Counted from the stretch's first letter, positions 25,131 through 35,263 are shown. The stretch: DNA of 64,000 nt from Thiopseudomonas acetoxidans (GCF_030362935.1 NZ_JAUCDY010000005.1:1-64000), one strand, 5' to 3'. Numbers and translations: made by a program. The notes: generated from the letters alone by a model not told the origin.

Positions 25131-25937
25131 CTATTTAAGCAGCATGTTACGACGCTCAAAGTCGGTAATTCTTTGACGGAATAGATCAATAGTTTGCGTA
25201 GTTAATACGCTGCGGTGATCGTCTTTAAGCTCTCCACCTAGATCGTTGGCTAGTTTACGTGCTGCATTCAGCATCAAGTCAAAGGCTTGTTTAGGCTGCT
25301 TGGGTCCGGGTAGGCTCATAAAGAAACATACGGCCCTGGTGCTAAAGTCGTCCATATTATCCAGATCAAACACGCCAGGATTAAGCGCATTGGCCATGGA
25401 GAAAAGCTTTGCACCCTTACCGGACATGGTTTCATGACGGTGAAAAATATCCATCTCTCCAAAGCGCAAACCACTCTCTAGTAAGCACTGCAGCAGGTCT
25501 TGTCCGTGGAACCCTGCTTCATCAAACGACTCTACATAAACGACCAAAATCTCTTCAAACTCGACCGGAGTATCACTCACCTCTGGTTCGTCATCAGCAA
25601 ACTCAAAGGCATCCTGGCTGGCTTGAATAGGCTCATCGATATAAAGGTTGGCCTGGCGCTCCTCATATTCCCTCATGGCGTCATCAATGGTTGAATCAGG
25701 CACACCTAAGTAAGGCTCTTTGACCGTTTTTTCTTTGGCAGCTTTGTTCTTAGCTACACGTACAGGCCCCACTATTTCCGGATTATCAACATCTTCAGAA
25801 AACTGGTTGATTAGCTTGCGATCCAGCTTAAATTTAAGTGAATTTCGCCCAAAATGTCGGCGTACGCTATCTAAAATAACTAACAGCACCACCACCAAGC
25901 CACAAATAACTAGCCACTCGCGCAAACCCATATCCAT
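25131..25937 (-). CDS. zipA: Cell division protein ZipA
   Basis: A 268-residue bitopic inner-membrane protein that tethers FtsZ to the membrane. The start MDMGLREWLVICGLVVVLLV is the transmembrane segment, followed by a charged linker (residues about 30-125) and the C-terminal FtsZ-binding domain (about 128-262), with CLLESGLRFGEMDIFHRHE and CFFMSLPGPKQPKQAFDLML typical of the family. It lies between smc and ligA as in pseudomonads. Confidence 0.95.
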   Translation of the reverse strand: MDMGLREWLVICGLVVVLLVILDSVRRHFGRNSLKFKLDRKLINQFSEDVDNPEIVGPVRVAKNKAAKEKTVKEPYLGVPDSTIDDAMREYEERQANLYIDEPIQASQDAFEFADDEPEVSDTPVEFEEILVVYVESFDEAGFHGQDLLQCLLESGLRFGEMDIFHRHETMSGKGAKLFSMANALNPGVFDLDNMDDFSTRAVCFFMSLPGPKQPKQAFDLMLNAARKLANDLGGELKDDHRSVLTTQTIDLFRQRITDFERRNMLLK

Positions 25938-26016
25938 ACAACCCTCAAAACCGCAAAACTTTTAAAAATAAATAAGCCAATAATTAATAAGTATATTGGG
26001 AAAAACCTACCAAGAA

Positions 26017-26175
26017 ACCTCTGCACAACCTAAATCAAGCAGCGAAAGCAAAGTAGATATAAACGCAGTTTTCACTTGATAAATGAGTATTTCGATTCGC
26101 CTACCCCTTCAATGTGCGTATCTTAACAAAATACACAGCTCATTTTGAACCTAGGTTAAGTAATTAAATATTATA
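26017..26175. repeat. Diverged relative of the inverted-repeat element
   Basis: Between smc and zipA, AAGAAACCTCTGCACAAC is followed by CGCAGTTTTCACTTGATAAA and TGAGTATTTCGATTCG. The order resembles CGCAGTTTACACCAAGTAAA and TGAGCATTTTGAG in the full elements. No good right-hand end is seen, so this is an eroded or related element. The 251-base gap shows nothing else. Confidence 0.4.
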
Positions 26176-26188
26176 AACAACAATTAGA

Positions 26189-29100
26189 CTATTGTTCAGC
26201 CATTGCCGCCGCCTCTTCCAAGTCCACTGCAACCATCCTTGAGCAGCCCGGCTCCTGCATTGTCACCCCCAAAAGCTGATGCGCCATCTCCATGGCAATT
26301 TTATTGTGGGTGATATAAATAAACTGCACTTTATCCGACATTTCTTTCACTAAACGCGCATATCGACCCACGTTTGCATCATCTAAAGGCGCATCCACTT
26401 CATCCAGCATACAAAATGGCGCTGGATTTAACTGGAAAATGGCAAATACGAGCGCCAAGGCGGTTAATGCTTTTTCACCACCGGACAACAGATGAATGGT
26501 GCTGTTTTTCTTACCCGGTGGCCGCGCCATAATCGCCACCCCAGTATCGAGCAAATCTTCGCCCGTAAGTTCAAGACTGGCCATGCCGCCACCAAACACC
26601 TTCGGGAACAAGTCTTGTAAGCCCGCATTGATTTTGTCGAATGTTTCCTTAAAGCGCTGACGTGTCTCACGATCAATCTTACGAATGACGTTTTCCAGTG
26701 TCGACAATGCTTCTTCTAAATCTTCGTTTTGCGTATCCAGATAATTTTTACGCTCGGATTGCTGTCGGTATTCTTCAATTGCCGCTAAGTTAATCGCTCC
26801 CAGACGTTGGATCTGCTCATTTAATTGCTCAGTCGTTGCTTGCCAGCTATCCATGGCCGCATCGCTGGGCAAGCCAAGTAATACCTCATGCACCGCTAGC
26901 CCTGTAGTGGCTAATTGTTCGATGTGCGCCTGCTGTTGCACCTCAAGAGACAGTTTATTTAAGCGCAGTTTTTCTGCTTCATTGCGTACCTGCTCGGCCT
27001 GCTGCTGTGCTTGGTGACGTTGTTTTTCTAGCTGACGCAACTGTTGCTCTGTTTCTTCTACCGCCATACGTGCGCCGCGTAGCTCTTCATCTACGGCTAA
27101 ACGCTGCTGGAGTTGCTCTTCAAGCTTGGCACGTAACTCTTCAATGGGTGATTCGCCTTCCTCCAAGTCCAAACCAAGCTGTTCTTGACGTTGATTAACA
27201 CGCTCAATTTGTACGCGTAAGCGTTCCAGCGCCTGTTCGGTTGAGTGCTTTTGCGTGATTACGGTACTCAGCTGCAACTTGAGCTGTTGTGCCTGCTGCT
27301 GACTCGTCTGCGCTTGGTTGCGCGCTTGCTCATAAGCATGGCGCTTATCTGCTTGCTGTTGCTGTAACCGCTGCGCTTGCCCTTGCGCATCAGCCACGGC
27401 CTGTTCGGCCTGTTCGAGTAGCAGTTCAGATTCGGCTAGCCGCTCGTGATCGATAGCCTGCTGCTCATGCAGCTCTTGCAGCTGTTCGGATATTTGTTGC
27501 TGGCGTTTTTCCAGCTGTTCCGCACGTGCCTGTATGGCTGCCAGCTGGCTTTTTTTCTCGCTGAGCTGGGTACTGTAACTCTGCTCCTGCTGACGCAACC
27601 TCTGTGCCGACTGCTCTAACTCTGCCAGCTGGTTTTGCGCACCTTCTAACGCATGTGTGTTTTGCTCCAGCTGTTGCACCAGCATGTGCTCGTGCTCCGC
27701 CAACTGTTCTAACTGCTGCGCGCGCTGCAATACACCCTGTTGATTATCCTGCCCTAACTGCACCCTTAAAAAATGCGAGCTGAGCCAAAAGCCATCACGT
27801 GTTACCACGCTGGCATCAGCGGCAAGACTGTCGAGCATCGTCCACGCTTGGTCGAGGTTTTCTGCACAATGCACCTTAGCCAGCCAAGCACTTAAATCAA
27901 CCTCTGAGCTTAAAACCTTAGTCAGTAATGTGTGCGGATTAACCTCGCTATCTGCGCTTGATTGCTTGAGCATACGTACATGGGCGTTATCCAGCTTGGC
28001 AAAATCACTGGGCCACTGGGCAACACAGAGGGCATGTACATCTTCACCCAGCACGCTTTCAACAGCACGTTCCCAGCCAGACTCCACCCGTAACACGTCA
28101 GCCAAGCGCGGTGCTTGCGACAGATGCTGCTCAGACAACCATTGCTGCAATTCATCAGTTGATTGCACAGCGTCTTGCTGCAAAGCCTGTAAGGCACTGA
28201 GCTGACCTTGGCAGCGCTGTAGCTGGGTCTGCTGTTCATGGCGCTTGTGTTGCAATTCTTTAATACGTTGGCGCTGGTGATGCTGCTGCTCGTTACTGAT
28301 TTCTTGTTGCAACGCAACTTCAGCCAACTGTTCTTCGAGCATGGCCAGCTGTTCCTGCAACTCGGCAGCGGTTTGCTGGGCTACCGCAGTAACCAGTTGC
28401 TCTTGCTCATTACTCAGGTTGCTGATGCGCTGTTGTAATTGCTGAATATTCGTTCTGAGCTGTTGTATACGTAGCCGTTCAACCTCAGCCTGTTGCTTAG
28501 GCGTACTGCTGATTGCGTTAAAGCGCTGCCATTGTTCTTGCCATTCTTGCAGTTGTTCTTCTGCCTGCAAAAAAGCGGCCTGATTTATCTCGTCCTGCTC
28601 ACAGGCAGCGGTGTAGCTCTCTTCTAACAAGATCTGCTGCTCAGTCAGCTCTTCCAGTAACCCTTGATCCTGCGCCAAATGTGCTTGGGTTTCTTGCTGC
28701 TGGCGCTGCGCATCACGCAAGTCATCATGCAGTTGACGCAGACGTTGCTGACCATGCTGAATACTTTGTTCAGTGCGGGCAATATCGGCACCTAGGGCGT
28801 AAAATCGCGCCTGTATTTTATTGAACGTTTCGTTGAGCTCATGCTGCTGATCACGCAACTGCTCTGTTTGCGCATCGGCTTGGTATTGCGCGCTGATATG
28901 CTCTTGCAGATGATTTTCTTGGCTGGCGAGCAACTGCTCCAGCTGTTCGCCCTGCTGCGCCAACGCTTGCCAACGCATGGCAGTTAACTGGCTTTTATAT
29001 TGCTCTAACTGCTGCTGTAGATTTTGATAGCGCTCTGCCGCCTGTGCTTGACGGTGCAGTCGTTCAATTTGGCGGCCTAGCTCATCACGCAAATCACTTA

Positions 29101-29680
29101 AGCGCGCCAGATTATCTTGGGTACGTCGAATGCGGTTCTCTGTCTCGCGACGGCGTTCTTTGTATTTGGAAATCCCAGCAGCTTCTTCAATAAAAATTCG
29201 CAAATCATCAGGACGTGCCTCGATGAGCCGCGAAATCATGCCCTGCTCGATAATGGCGTAGCTACGCGGGCCTAAACCCGTACCTAGGAATATATCGGTA
29301 ATATCACGGCGACGACACTTGGTGCCGTTAAGGTAATAGGTGCTTTGGGATTCTCGCGTGACGGTGCGGCGGATAGAAATTTCGGCGTAACTGGCATATT
29401 CACCCGGCAAGGTACCGGCAGAGTTATCAAACACCAGCTCAATGCTAGCTTGGGAAACCGGCTTACGGGTATTGGAGCCATTAAAAATCACATCCGTCAT
29501 GGCTTCGCCGCGTAGGTTTTTGGCGGAACTTTCACCCAGCACCCAACGTACGGCATCAATAATGTTGGACTTACCACAGCCGTTAGGCCCCACCACTGCT
29601 GTCATATTACTGGGGAAACTAACAGTGGTTGGGTCAACAAAGGATTTAAAGCCGGCTAAACGTATGCATTTTAGTCGCAC
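26189..29680 (-). CDS. smc: Chromosome partition protein SMC
   Basis: A 1163-residue SMC ATPase for chromosome organisation and segregation. The N-terminal head has Walker A GPNGCGKSNIIDAVRW. Two very Gln-rich coiled coils flank a hinge at about residues 500-640. The C-terminal head has the signature LSGGEKALTALALVFAIF and Walker B MLDEVDAPLDD. Length matches pseudomonad SMC. It starts an apparent smc-zipA-ligA unit, 27 bases after an unknown gene on the same strand. Confidence 0.97.
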   Translation of the reverse strand: MRLKCIRLAGFKSFVDPTTVSFPSNMTAVVGPNGCGKSNIIDAVRWVLGESSAKNLRGEAMTDVIFNGSNTRKPVSQASIELVFDNSAGTLPGEYASYAEISIRRTVTRESQSTYYLNGTKCRRRDITDIFLGTGLGPRSYAIIEQGMISRLIEARPDDLRIFIEEAAGISKYKERRRETENRIRRTQDNLARLSDLRDELGRQIERLHRQAQAAERYQNLQQQLEQYKSQLTAMRWQALAQQGEQLEQLLASQENHLQEHISAQYQADAQTEQLRDQQHELNETFNKIQARFYALGADIARTEQSIQHGQQRLRQLHDDLRDAQRQQQETQAHLAQDQGLLEELTEQQILLEESYTAACEQDEINQAAFLQAEEQLQEWQEQWQRFNAISSTPKQQAEVERLRIQQLRTNIQQLQQRISNLSNEQEQLVTAVAQQTAAELQEQLAMLEEQLAEVALQQEISNEQQHHQRQRIKELQHKRHEQQTQLQRCQGQLSALQALQQDAVQSTDELQQWLSEQHLSQAPRLADVLRVESGWERAVESVLGEDVHALCVAQWPSDFAKLDNAHVRMLKQSSADSEVNPHTLLTKVLSSEVDLSAWLAKVHCAENLDQAWTMLDSLAADASVVTRDGFWLSSHFLRVQLGQDNQQGVLQRAQQLEQLAEHEHMLVQQLEQNTHALEGAQNQLAELEQSAQRLRQQEQSYSTQLSEKKSQLAAIQARAEQLEKRQQQISEQLQELHEQQAIDHERLAESELLLEQAEQAVADAQGQAQRLQQQQADKRHAYEQARNQAQTSQQQAQQLKLQLSTVITQKHSTEQALERLRVQIERVNQRQEQLGLDLEEGESPIEELRAKLEEQLQQRLAVDEELRGARMAVEETEQQLRQLEKQRHQAQQQAEQVRNEAEKLRLNKLSLEVQQQAHIEQLATTGLAVHEVLLGLPSDAAMDSWQATTEQLNEQIQRLGAINLAAIEEYRQQSERKNYLDTQNEDLEEALSTLENVIRKIDRETRQRFKETFDKINAGLQDLFPKVFGGGMASLELTGEDLLDTGVAIMARPPGKKNSTIHLLSGGEKALTALALVFAIFQLNPAPFCMLDEVDAPLDDANVGRYARLVKEMSDKVQFIYITHNKIAMEMAHQLLGVTMQEPGCSRMVAVDLEEAAAMAEQ

Positions 29681-29707
29681 AAATGGCTCGCTAAAGTTAG
29701 CTGTTTA

Positions 29708-30430
29708 TTATTTCTTTTTCGCAGCGGCACGTGGTTTACGCTTGGTTTTTTCTTCCGTAACTGCAGCGGCCTCTACGGACTCGGCTTCTCGGCTATAAAA
29801 ACGTCCGCCTGCTTTAGAGTCGCGAGTGTAGTAGTTAATCCAAGTCCATAGTTTGGATTTACCCTGACTTAAAATGGCATCTTTTGCTTCTAGTTTGGCT
29901 AACAGCTTATAGCCGGTAGGGTTAGGATAGTTAATCGAGCCGCAATACGCATTAAGTTTGGTGGTTAGGCGTAACAAGTCCAGAATATCGTCTTTACCGA
30001 TAAGACCTGGGTTTTCCCAACTATTGACCACATAGGATTCTTTAACGGGATGGGCAATTTCTGAGTGAGGCGGGTAAATTTCCGCGCTGATGCCGCCCGA
30101 TAGCGATTGCGAAAACACTAAGCGTGCTTTTTCTTCTTCCAGCTCAACAATGCTGTCACGTCCCGGTACTGACTCAGGTACGTCAATAGGCTGAGCATCG
30201 TAATAAAACTCAATCTGGTCACCCATTAGCTCTTGCTTTTTGGCTGAACGACCTTTGCTTTCTTCGCTATGGATTAAGAGCTTTACTGGTGGAAGTTCCT
30301 GGCTAGACAACTCCTGATTAAACTCATCAGCAGCTTGTTTGATGGTCGGTAGCATATGTACGCCCCAATTAATATGGGAGTACTTAACCTCACTAAAAGT
30401 CTGTCCGGCTTTCTTTTGCAGCTCACTCAT
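29708..30430 (-). CDS. Conserved-looking protein of unknown function with basic tail
   Basis: A 240-residue soluble protein that I do not recognise. It has no signal peptide or membrane segment. The body is mixed and acidic to the middle; the end (about the last 25 residues) is Lys/Arg/Ala-rich (TKRKPRAAAKKK), suggesting nucleic acid or other anionic binding. The ATG at 30430 is chosen because GAGGA lies 8 bases before it; upstream ATGs at 30454 and 30493 lack one. It lies between fleR and smc on the same strand, 27 bases before smc, so it may be expressed with it. Confidence 0.6.
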   Translation of the reverse strand: MSELQKKAGQTFSEVKYSHINWGVHMLPTIKQAADEFNQELSSQELPPVKLLIHSEESKGRSAKKQELMGDQIEFYYDAQPIDVPESVPGRDSIVELEEEKARLVFSQSLSGGISAEIYPPHSEIAHPVKESYVVNSWENPGLIGKDDILDLLRLTTKLNAYCGSINYPNPTGYKLLAKLEAKDAILSQGKSKLWTWINYYTRDSKAGGRFYSREAESVEAAAVTEEKTKRKPRAAAKKK

Positions 30431-30538
30431 TGATGTGTCCTCGATCTGGCTCATGATGAAATGAGTCTGATGATAACGCCAAAAGTTCAGCAAAACTAGG
30501 CAACTTCTGATTAGTATTCAGCAACCTAGGTATAAGTA

Positions 30539-31903
30539 TTAGGCTGACTGTTCCAACAAGCCGATGTCACGCATTTGCGCTAACTTGTAACGCAGTGTGC
30601 GCGAACTAATCCCCAAGCGCTTAGCTGTCGCCTCGCGATGCCCATTCTCTTGGCGTAACGCTTGAGCGATTAAATGAAATTCATGCATACGCGTATCTTG
30701 TTCTAAATCATTACTGGCTGCCGCTGTGACGCTCGTCTCATTTTGCTGCGCTACTGCTGTCTGCGCGCTCGTCGCGCTTAAGAAAAAACCCTGCAATCCC
30801 AAGTCTTGCACTTCAATACAATGACCCTGCTGCAAAATTAACGCGCGCTGCACCACATTATCCAGTTCACGCACATTGCCGGGCCAACCGTACTGCTGTA
30901 AAGCCTGTTGCGCAGACCGCGCAAAACATACACCAGCACGCCCCTGCTTTGCTGCATGCACCGCCAGCAGACGCTCGGCCAAAGGCACTATATCCAAGGG
31001 TCGCTCACGCAAAGGCAGCCAAGCCAAGGGAAAGACCGACAAACGATAGTACAGATCTTCACGAAAACGCCCCTGTGCAATATTTTGTGGCAGATCGCGA
31101 TTACTGGTTGCCAATACCCGCACATCTAGTTTTATCACCTTGCTGCCACCGACACGCTCAACTTCGCGCTCCTGCAATACGCGCAACAGTTTAGCTTGCA
31201 ACTCCACCGGCATTTCTGATATCTCATCCAACAACAACGTACCGCCATTGGCCTGTTCAAACTTACCCGGTTTACTGGCTACAGCACCGGTAAAGGCGCC
31301 CTTCTCATGACCGAACAGCGTTGCTTCCAGCATGGTTTCTGGAATAGCAGCGCAATTAATCGCGACAAAAGGCCCTTGGCTGCAGGCCGAATGCTGGTGG
31401 ATATAGCGCGCCAACACTTCTTTACCTGTGCCCGACTCTCCGGTAATGAGCACAGTGGCATCGGTTAGTGCAACGCGCTTGGCTAGTTTAAGCAGTTCAA
31501 CGCTAGCCGGATCGACCGCTATGGTTTCTTCATCGGACATAGCGCCCAATGCATAGCGCTCAACCAGTTTAAGCAAAGCTTTGCTGCTAAAAGGCTTTAA
31601 TAAATAATCCACCGCGCCATTGCGCATGGCGTGGACAGCGCCTTGCACATCACCGTAGGCGGTCATTAATACTACGGGTGTGCCGGGTGCGTTTTTAACG
31701 ATATAGCCCAGTAATTCCTGACCATCCATGCCCGGCATATTGATATCGCTCAGCACCATGCTGAAACTACGCTCTTGCAAGGCGACAATCGCCTGCTTGG
31801 CATCAGCGGCGGCCTCACACTGAAAACCTGCTAACTGCAAACTATCTGACAGCGCTTCGCGCAAGGCGCGGTCATCTTCAACCAATAAAATATGACGCTG
31901 CAT
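30539..31903 (-). CDS. fleR: Sigma-54-dependent response regulator FleR-like
   Basis: A 454-residue NtrC-type activator. It has a receiver domain (residues 1-115, phosphoacceptor in MVLSDINMPGMDG), a sigma-54 AAA+ domain (Walker A GESGTGKE near 160, the sigma-54 contact loop GAFTGA, LLLDEISEMP) and a C-terminal Fis-type helix-turn-helix (ATAKRLGISSRTLRYKLAQM). In pseudomonads FleR drives mid-class flagellar genes. Its ATG overlaps the fleS stop (TAATG), so the pair is translated together. Confidence 0.85.
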   Translation of the reverse strand: MQRHILLVEDDRALREALSDSLQLAGFQCEAAADAKQAIVALQERSFSMVLSDINMPGMDGQELLGYIVKNAPGTPVVLMTAYGDVQGAVHAMRNGAVDYLLKPFSSKALLKLVERYALGAMSDEETIAVDPASVELLKLAKRVALTDATVLITGESGTGKEVLARYIHQHSACSQGPFVAINCAAIPETMLEATLFGHEKGAFTGAVASKPGKFEQANGGTLLLDEISEMPVELQAKLLRVLQEREVERVGGSKVIKLDVRVLATSNRDLPQNIAQGRFREDLYYRLSVFPLAWLPLRERPLDIVPLAERLLAVHAAKQGRAGVCFARSAQQALQQYGWPGNVRELDNVVQRALILQQGHCIEVQDLGLQGFFLSATSAQTAVAQQNETSVTAAASNDLEQDTRMHEFHLIAQALRQENGHREATAKRLGISSRTLRYKLAQMRDIGLLEQSA

Positions 31904-33105
31904 TAGTATTCTCCTGCTTCTTGCGCCTGTGGCATGAGTGGAAGCTGTAAAATCGCACAGGTTCCCCAGCCCGCCTTAGAGCGCAACATAAATTGTCCTT
32001 GATGTGCTTTAGCTACGGCCTGCACTACCATTAGCCCTAAACCGGTTCCGGTACTTTTACGGCTAAAAAAATCCTCACCCGCCTGCTGCAAAATATCTGC
32101 CGACATACCCGGACCGTTATCTACTACGGCGATGCGTAAATACTTATGTTTACGATAAATATGCACCTTGACTGCTTGCTGTGCAGCTGCTTGCAGAGCG
32201 TTGTGCAACAAGTTCATTAGCGCACCAATCAGCATGTCTTGACTACAGCGCAGTTGCGCTGCTGGGGCGGATAGACACCAGCGTACTTGCCGCCCGCTAA
32301 TATGTGGTTCAGCCGCCTGCTGCAGCGCACTCAATAGCTGCTGCGCCGTGAGTTGCTCTTCAAGCGGCAAAGGGCCGCGCGCAAAGAGCAACATGTCGCG
32401 AATCTGCCGTTCTAGCTCATACAGGCTTTGCTGCACACGCTGAGCAAAACGTTGCTGCATCGGTTCAGGTAGTGGTTCTTGCAAATGCTCTGCGTACAGC
32501 AGCGCTGCAGACAGCGGTGTACGAATTTGATGCGCCAAAGCCGCGGTCATTTTACCTAACGCTGACAGCCGTCCTTGATGCGCCAGCTGATCTTGCAGCT
32601 GGCGCGTATGGGTTAAATCCGTTAATAAAATAAGCTGCCCGGGCTCACCGTGCAGACTTTGAATCGCCAAAGAGATACGCTTGCCATTACGCAAAGAAAT
32701 CTCATGTCCATCATCGGCTTGCGGCTGAAAGCATTGCAGAATCAAATCACGCCACAGTCTGCCCGTAAGCTCTACTTGTAGAATATGCTGCGCCGCCGGG
32801 TTGGCTTGACGCACATAGCCTTGCGCATCTAGAACAATCACGCCGCTAGGTAAGGCGTCTAAAGTACTTTGTAAGCGCTGCGCTAAACGCTCTTTCTCAG
32901 CCAACTCATCCAAACGTTGACGGCTAACACTGGCTAGCTCATCTTGGATTTGCGCGTAACGCTGTTGCATAAGCTCCAAAGACTGGGCCAAACTAGCAGA
33001 AAGCTGGCTTATTGCTGCTAAGTCAGCCGGTGTTGCAGACACAGGTGCGCTTGAATGCACGGCATCAAGCTCAGATTCAGCACGCAACGGTAAATTGGCA
33101 GACAT
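31903..33105 (-). CDS. fleS: Sensor histidine kinase FleS-like
   Basis: A 400-residue cytoplasmic kinase with no membrane segment. Residues about 70-170 form a PAS domain (LDALPSGVIVLDAQGYVRQA). The phosphoacceptor helix ALAHQIRTPLSAALLYAEHL follows near 190, then the ATPase domain with VVDNGPGMSADI and STGTGLGLMVVQAV. The wording and length match FleS, partner of FleR in flagellar gene control. The ATG at 33105 is chosen because TTGAGG precedes it; a TTG at 33129 is the alternative. A sigma-54 promoter lies upstream. No flagellar structural genes are adjacent. Confidence 0.85.
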   Translation of the reverse strand: MSANLPLRAESELDAVHSSAPVSATPADLAAISQLSASLAQSLELMQQRYAQIQDELASVSRQRLDELAEKERLAQRLQSTLDALPSGVIVLDAQGYVRQANPAAQHILQVELTGRLWRDLILQCFQPQADDGHEISLRNGKRISLAIQSLHGEPGQLILLTDLTHTRQLQDQLAHQGRLSALGKMTAALAHQIRTPLSAALLYAEHLQEPLPEPMQQRFAQRVQQSLYELERQIRDMLLFARGPLPLEEQLTAQQLLSALQQAAEPHISGRQVRWCLSAPAAQLRCSQDMLIGALMNLLHNALQAAAQQAVKVHIYRKHKYLRIAVVDNGPGMSADILQQAGEDFFSRKSTGTGLGLMVVQAVAKAHQGQFMLRSKAGWGTCAILQLPLMPQAQEAGEY

Positions 33106-33153
33106 AAACAACCTCAACAGATTCGTCAAAAAACAGACAGTTAACCTGCAAGA

Positions 33154-33169
33154 AGCAATTTACGTGCCT
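33154..33169 (-). promoter_or_regulatory. Sigma-54 (-24/-12) promoter of fleSR
   Basis: On the minus strand the sequence AGGCACGTAAATTGCT fits the TGGCACGN4TTGCW consensus at all but one position, with the GG and GC pairs ten bases apart as required. A start site about 12 bases downstream (near 33143) leaves a leader of about 38 bases before the fleS ATG. It agrees with known sigma-54/FleQ control of fleSR in P. aeruginosa. Confidence 0.75.
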
Positions 33170-33358
33170 AACCATCAAAAACACTCGCCTCGTGCCGCAA
33201 AGCTCTCTAAATATGAGCGCTCTTTATAAAGCAAACAATGCGAATTTTACCCCTGCAACGCTTCATTTAATCGCGTAGTATTTTTACCGTCGCATATGCA
33301 ATCAAGTGGCGCTTGTGTCATTATGCACGCATAGAAATCTTTACTTTTAGTGTAAATT

Positions 33359-35263
33359 ATGGAAAACCAAATCAAGTCCAAGTCACCCCAGTCATACCCT
33401 GAACAAGCTCAGGAAAAAAACACACTCGCACGTCTAGCCAGTGCAACTCAGTGTGCCTGCGCAGCCGAATCCAGCCAGCACACAACCTTGCCTGCTCGTT
33501 TAGTACAGCTTGTTTCCAGCCGCATGTGCTTTATCACCCAGCTGACTTTTATTGGCATCTTGATTTACATACTCAGCGGCTGCCAAACACTGTCAACACC
33601 TGCGCCCGACCCACAAGACAGCCTAGAACAGCAGCCCACCAAGGATGAGCAGGAAGCCATAGCAAACTTCTCTACAGAGGCCATGCTCAGTCTATTAACG
33701 GCTGAGATAGCCGGGCATCGTAACCGACCTTACATCGCGCTAGAAAATTACAGCCTTCAAGCGCAAACAACTCAAAACGCACAAATCGCTGAACGCGCTT
33801 ATAAAATCGCAGAGTTTCTTGATCTCCAAAAACCCGCACTGAGCAATGCTCTACTCTGGGCGCAACTGGATGAAAACTCGGCGCAAGCACAGCGCGCAGC
33901 GGCGGCTGAATTGATTAAAACGCAGCGCTACCAAGAAGCTATGGATTATATGGAACACGCCATTGCTTTAGATCCAGAAGGTAGCAGCTATTTTGATTGG
34001 ATTGCTTTTTCTGCCAGCCATGCAGACCAACATACGCAACAAGAACTATTAATTCATTTTGATGCTTTGCTGGATAAATACCCAAACCATAATCCGCTAA
34101 TTTTGGCTAAAGCTATTTTGCTACAAAAAAACAACCCGCAGCAGGCATTACACCTAGTCAACCAGATTAGCCACCCGCAAGCAGCAGTCGCCGTACTCAC
34201 CCTTAAAGCCAAACTGCTACAACAATTAGGGCAAACCGATGCCAGCCTTGCTGTATTCCAGCAAATACTCGAACAGCAACCTGACAACGAGTCCATTCGT
34301 CTCAGCTACGCTCGACAATTAATCAGCGCAAACCGCTTAGAAGATGCGCGTGCCGAGTTTTTAGAATTATTACAGCTCAATCCCTTCGATGATGATTATC
34401 GCCTTGCGCTGGGTTACATCAATCTGGACTTGGAAGCTTGGGAAGAAGCAATCGTCTATTTTGAAGAGCTGTTAGCACGCGATAGCTACACCGATACCGC
34501 ACTCTACAATCTGGGGCGCTGCTACGAAGAGCTGGGCAACAACGAGCACGCTATAACGGCATACAGCTCCGTGAACGAGGGCCGTAACTATCTAGCCGCC
34601 ATCCAGCGCCAAGCCAACCTACTGCTAAGCGAAAACAACCTGATCAATTTTTCACTACTGTTTGAGCAAGCGCAGCAAAACAACAGCGAGCAAGCCGTTG
34701 AGCTCTACCTAATAGAAGTTGAAACGCTAAGCAAATTTAAACTGCTCGACCTTGCTTGGCAGCGCCTTGAACATGCCCTGCTTGAGTTTCCTGATGATCA
34801 CAGACTGCTGTACACCCGAGCTATGGTGGCCGACCAAAGAGGCGACTTAGCACAGCTTGAGCGCGACTTACGCACCATCATCGCGCAAGACCCCAAGCAC
34901 AGCATCGCCCTCAATGCACTAGGCTATACTCTGGCCGATCGCACTGATCGATACGAAGAAGCATTACAACTTATTCAAGAAGCGCATGAAATAGACCCAC
35001 AGGATCCAGCCACTCTTGATAGCTTGGGCTGGATTTATTTCAAGCTCAAACAGCCTGAGCAAGCGCTTAAATACTTAGAGCAATCCTTTGCTGCCTACCC
35101 CGACGCCGAAATTGCCGCACATCTGGGGGAAGTTTTATGGGAGCGAGGTGATAAACGCCAAGCCAGAAAAATCTGGCAGCAAGGCCTCGACTTGGACGCA
35201 GAGCACCCCGTGTTACTAGATACGCTCAAACGTCTAGATAACAGGAAAAACTGGTTTAAATGA
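33359..35263 (+). CDS. Tetratricopeptide-repeat lipoprotein
   Basis: Up to 634 residues, largely TPR repeats from about residue 130 to the end (ALNALGYTLADRTDRYEEAL, then ATLDSLGWIYFKLKQPEQAL). A signal peptide with lipobox (ILIYILSGC) sits at about 57-74 of this reading, so translation probably starts nearer, at the ATG 33524 or a TTG at 33488. None of these has a clear ribosome site, so the longest frame is given. It overlaps lolB by 4 bases, the arrangement I recall for the P. aeruginosa homologue. A role in outer-membrane assembly is possible. Confidence 0.75.
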   Translation: MENQIKSKSPQSYPEQAQEKNTLARLASATQCACAAESSQHTTLPARLVQLVSSRMCFITQLTFIGILIYILSGCQTLSTPAPDPQDSLEQQPTKDEQEAIANFSTEAMLSLLTAEIAGHRNRPYIALENYSLQAQTTQNAQIAERAYKIAEFLDLQKPALSNALLWAQLDENSAQAQRAAAAELIKTQRYQEAMDYMEHAIALDPEGSSYFDWIAFSASHADQHTQQELLIHFDALLDKYPNHNPLILAKAILLQKNNPQQALHLVNQISHPQAAVAVLTLKAKLLQQLGQTDASLAVFQQILEQQPDNESIRLSYARQLISANRLEDARAEFLELLQLNPFDDDYRLALGYINLDLEAWEEAIVYFEELLARDSYTDTALYNLGRCYEELGNNEHAITAYSSVNEGRNYLAAIQRQANLLLSENNLINFSLLFEQAQQNNSEQAVELYLIEVETLSKFKLLDLAWQRLEHALLEFPDDHRLLYTRAMVADQRGDLAQLERDLRTIIAQDPKHSIALNALGYTLADRTDRYEEALQLIQEAHEIDPQDPATLDSLGWIYFKLKQPEQALKYLEQSFAAYPDAEIAAHLGEVLWERGDKRQARKIWQQGLDLDAEHPVLLDTLKRLDNRKNWFK

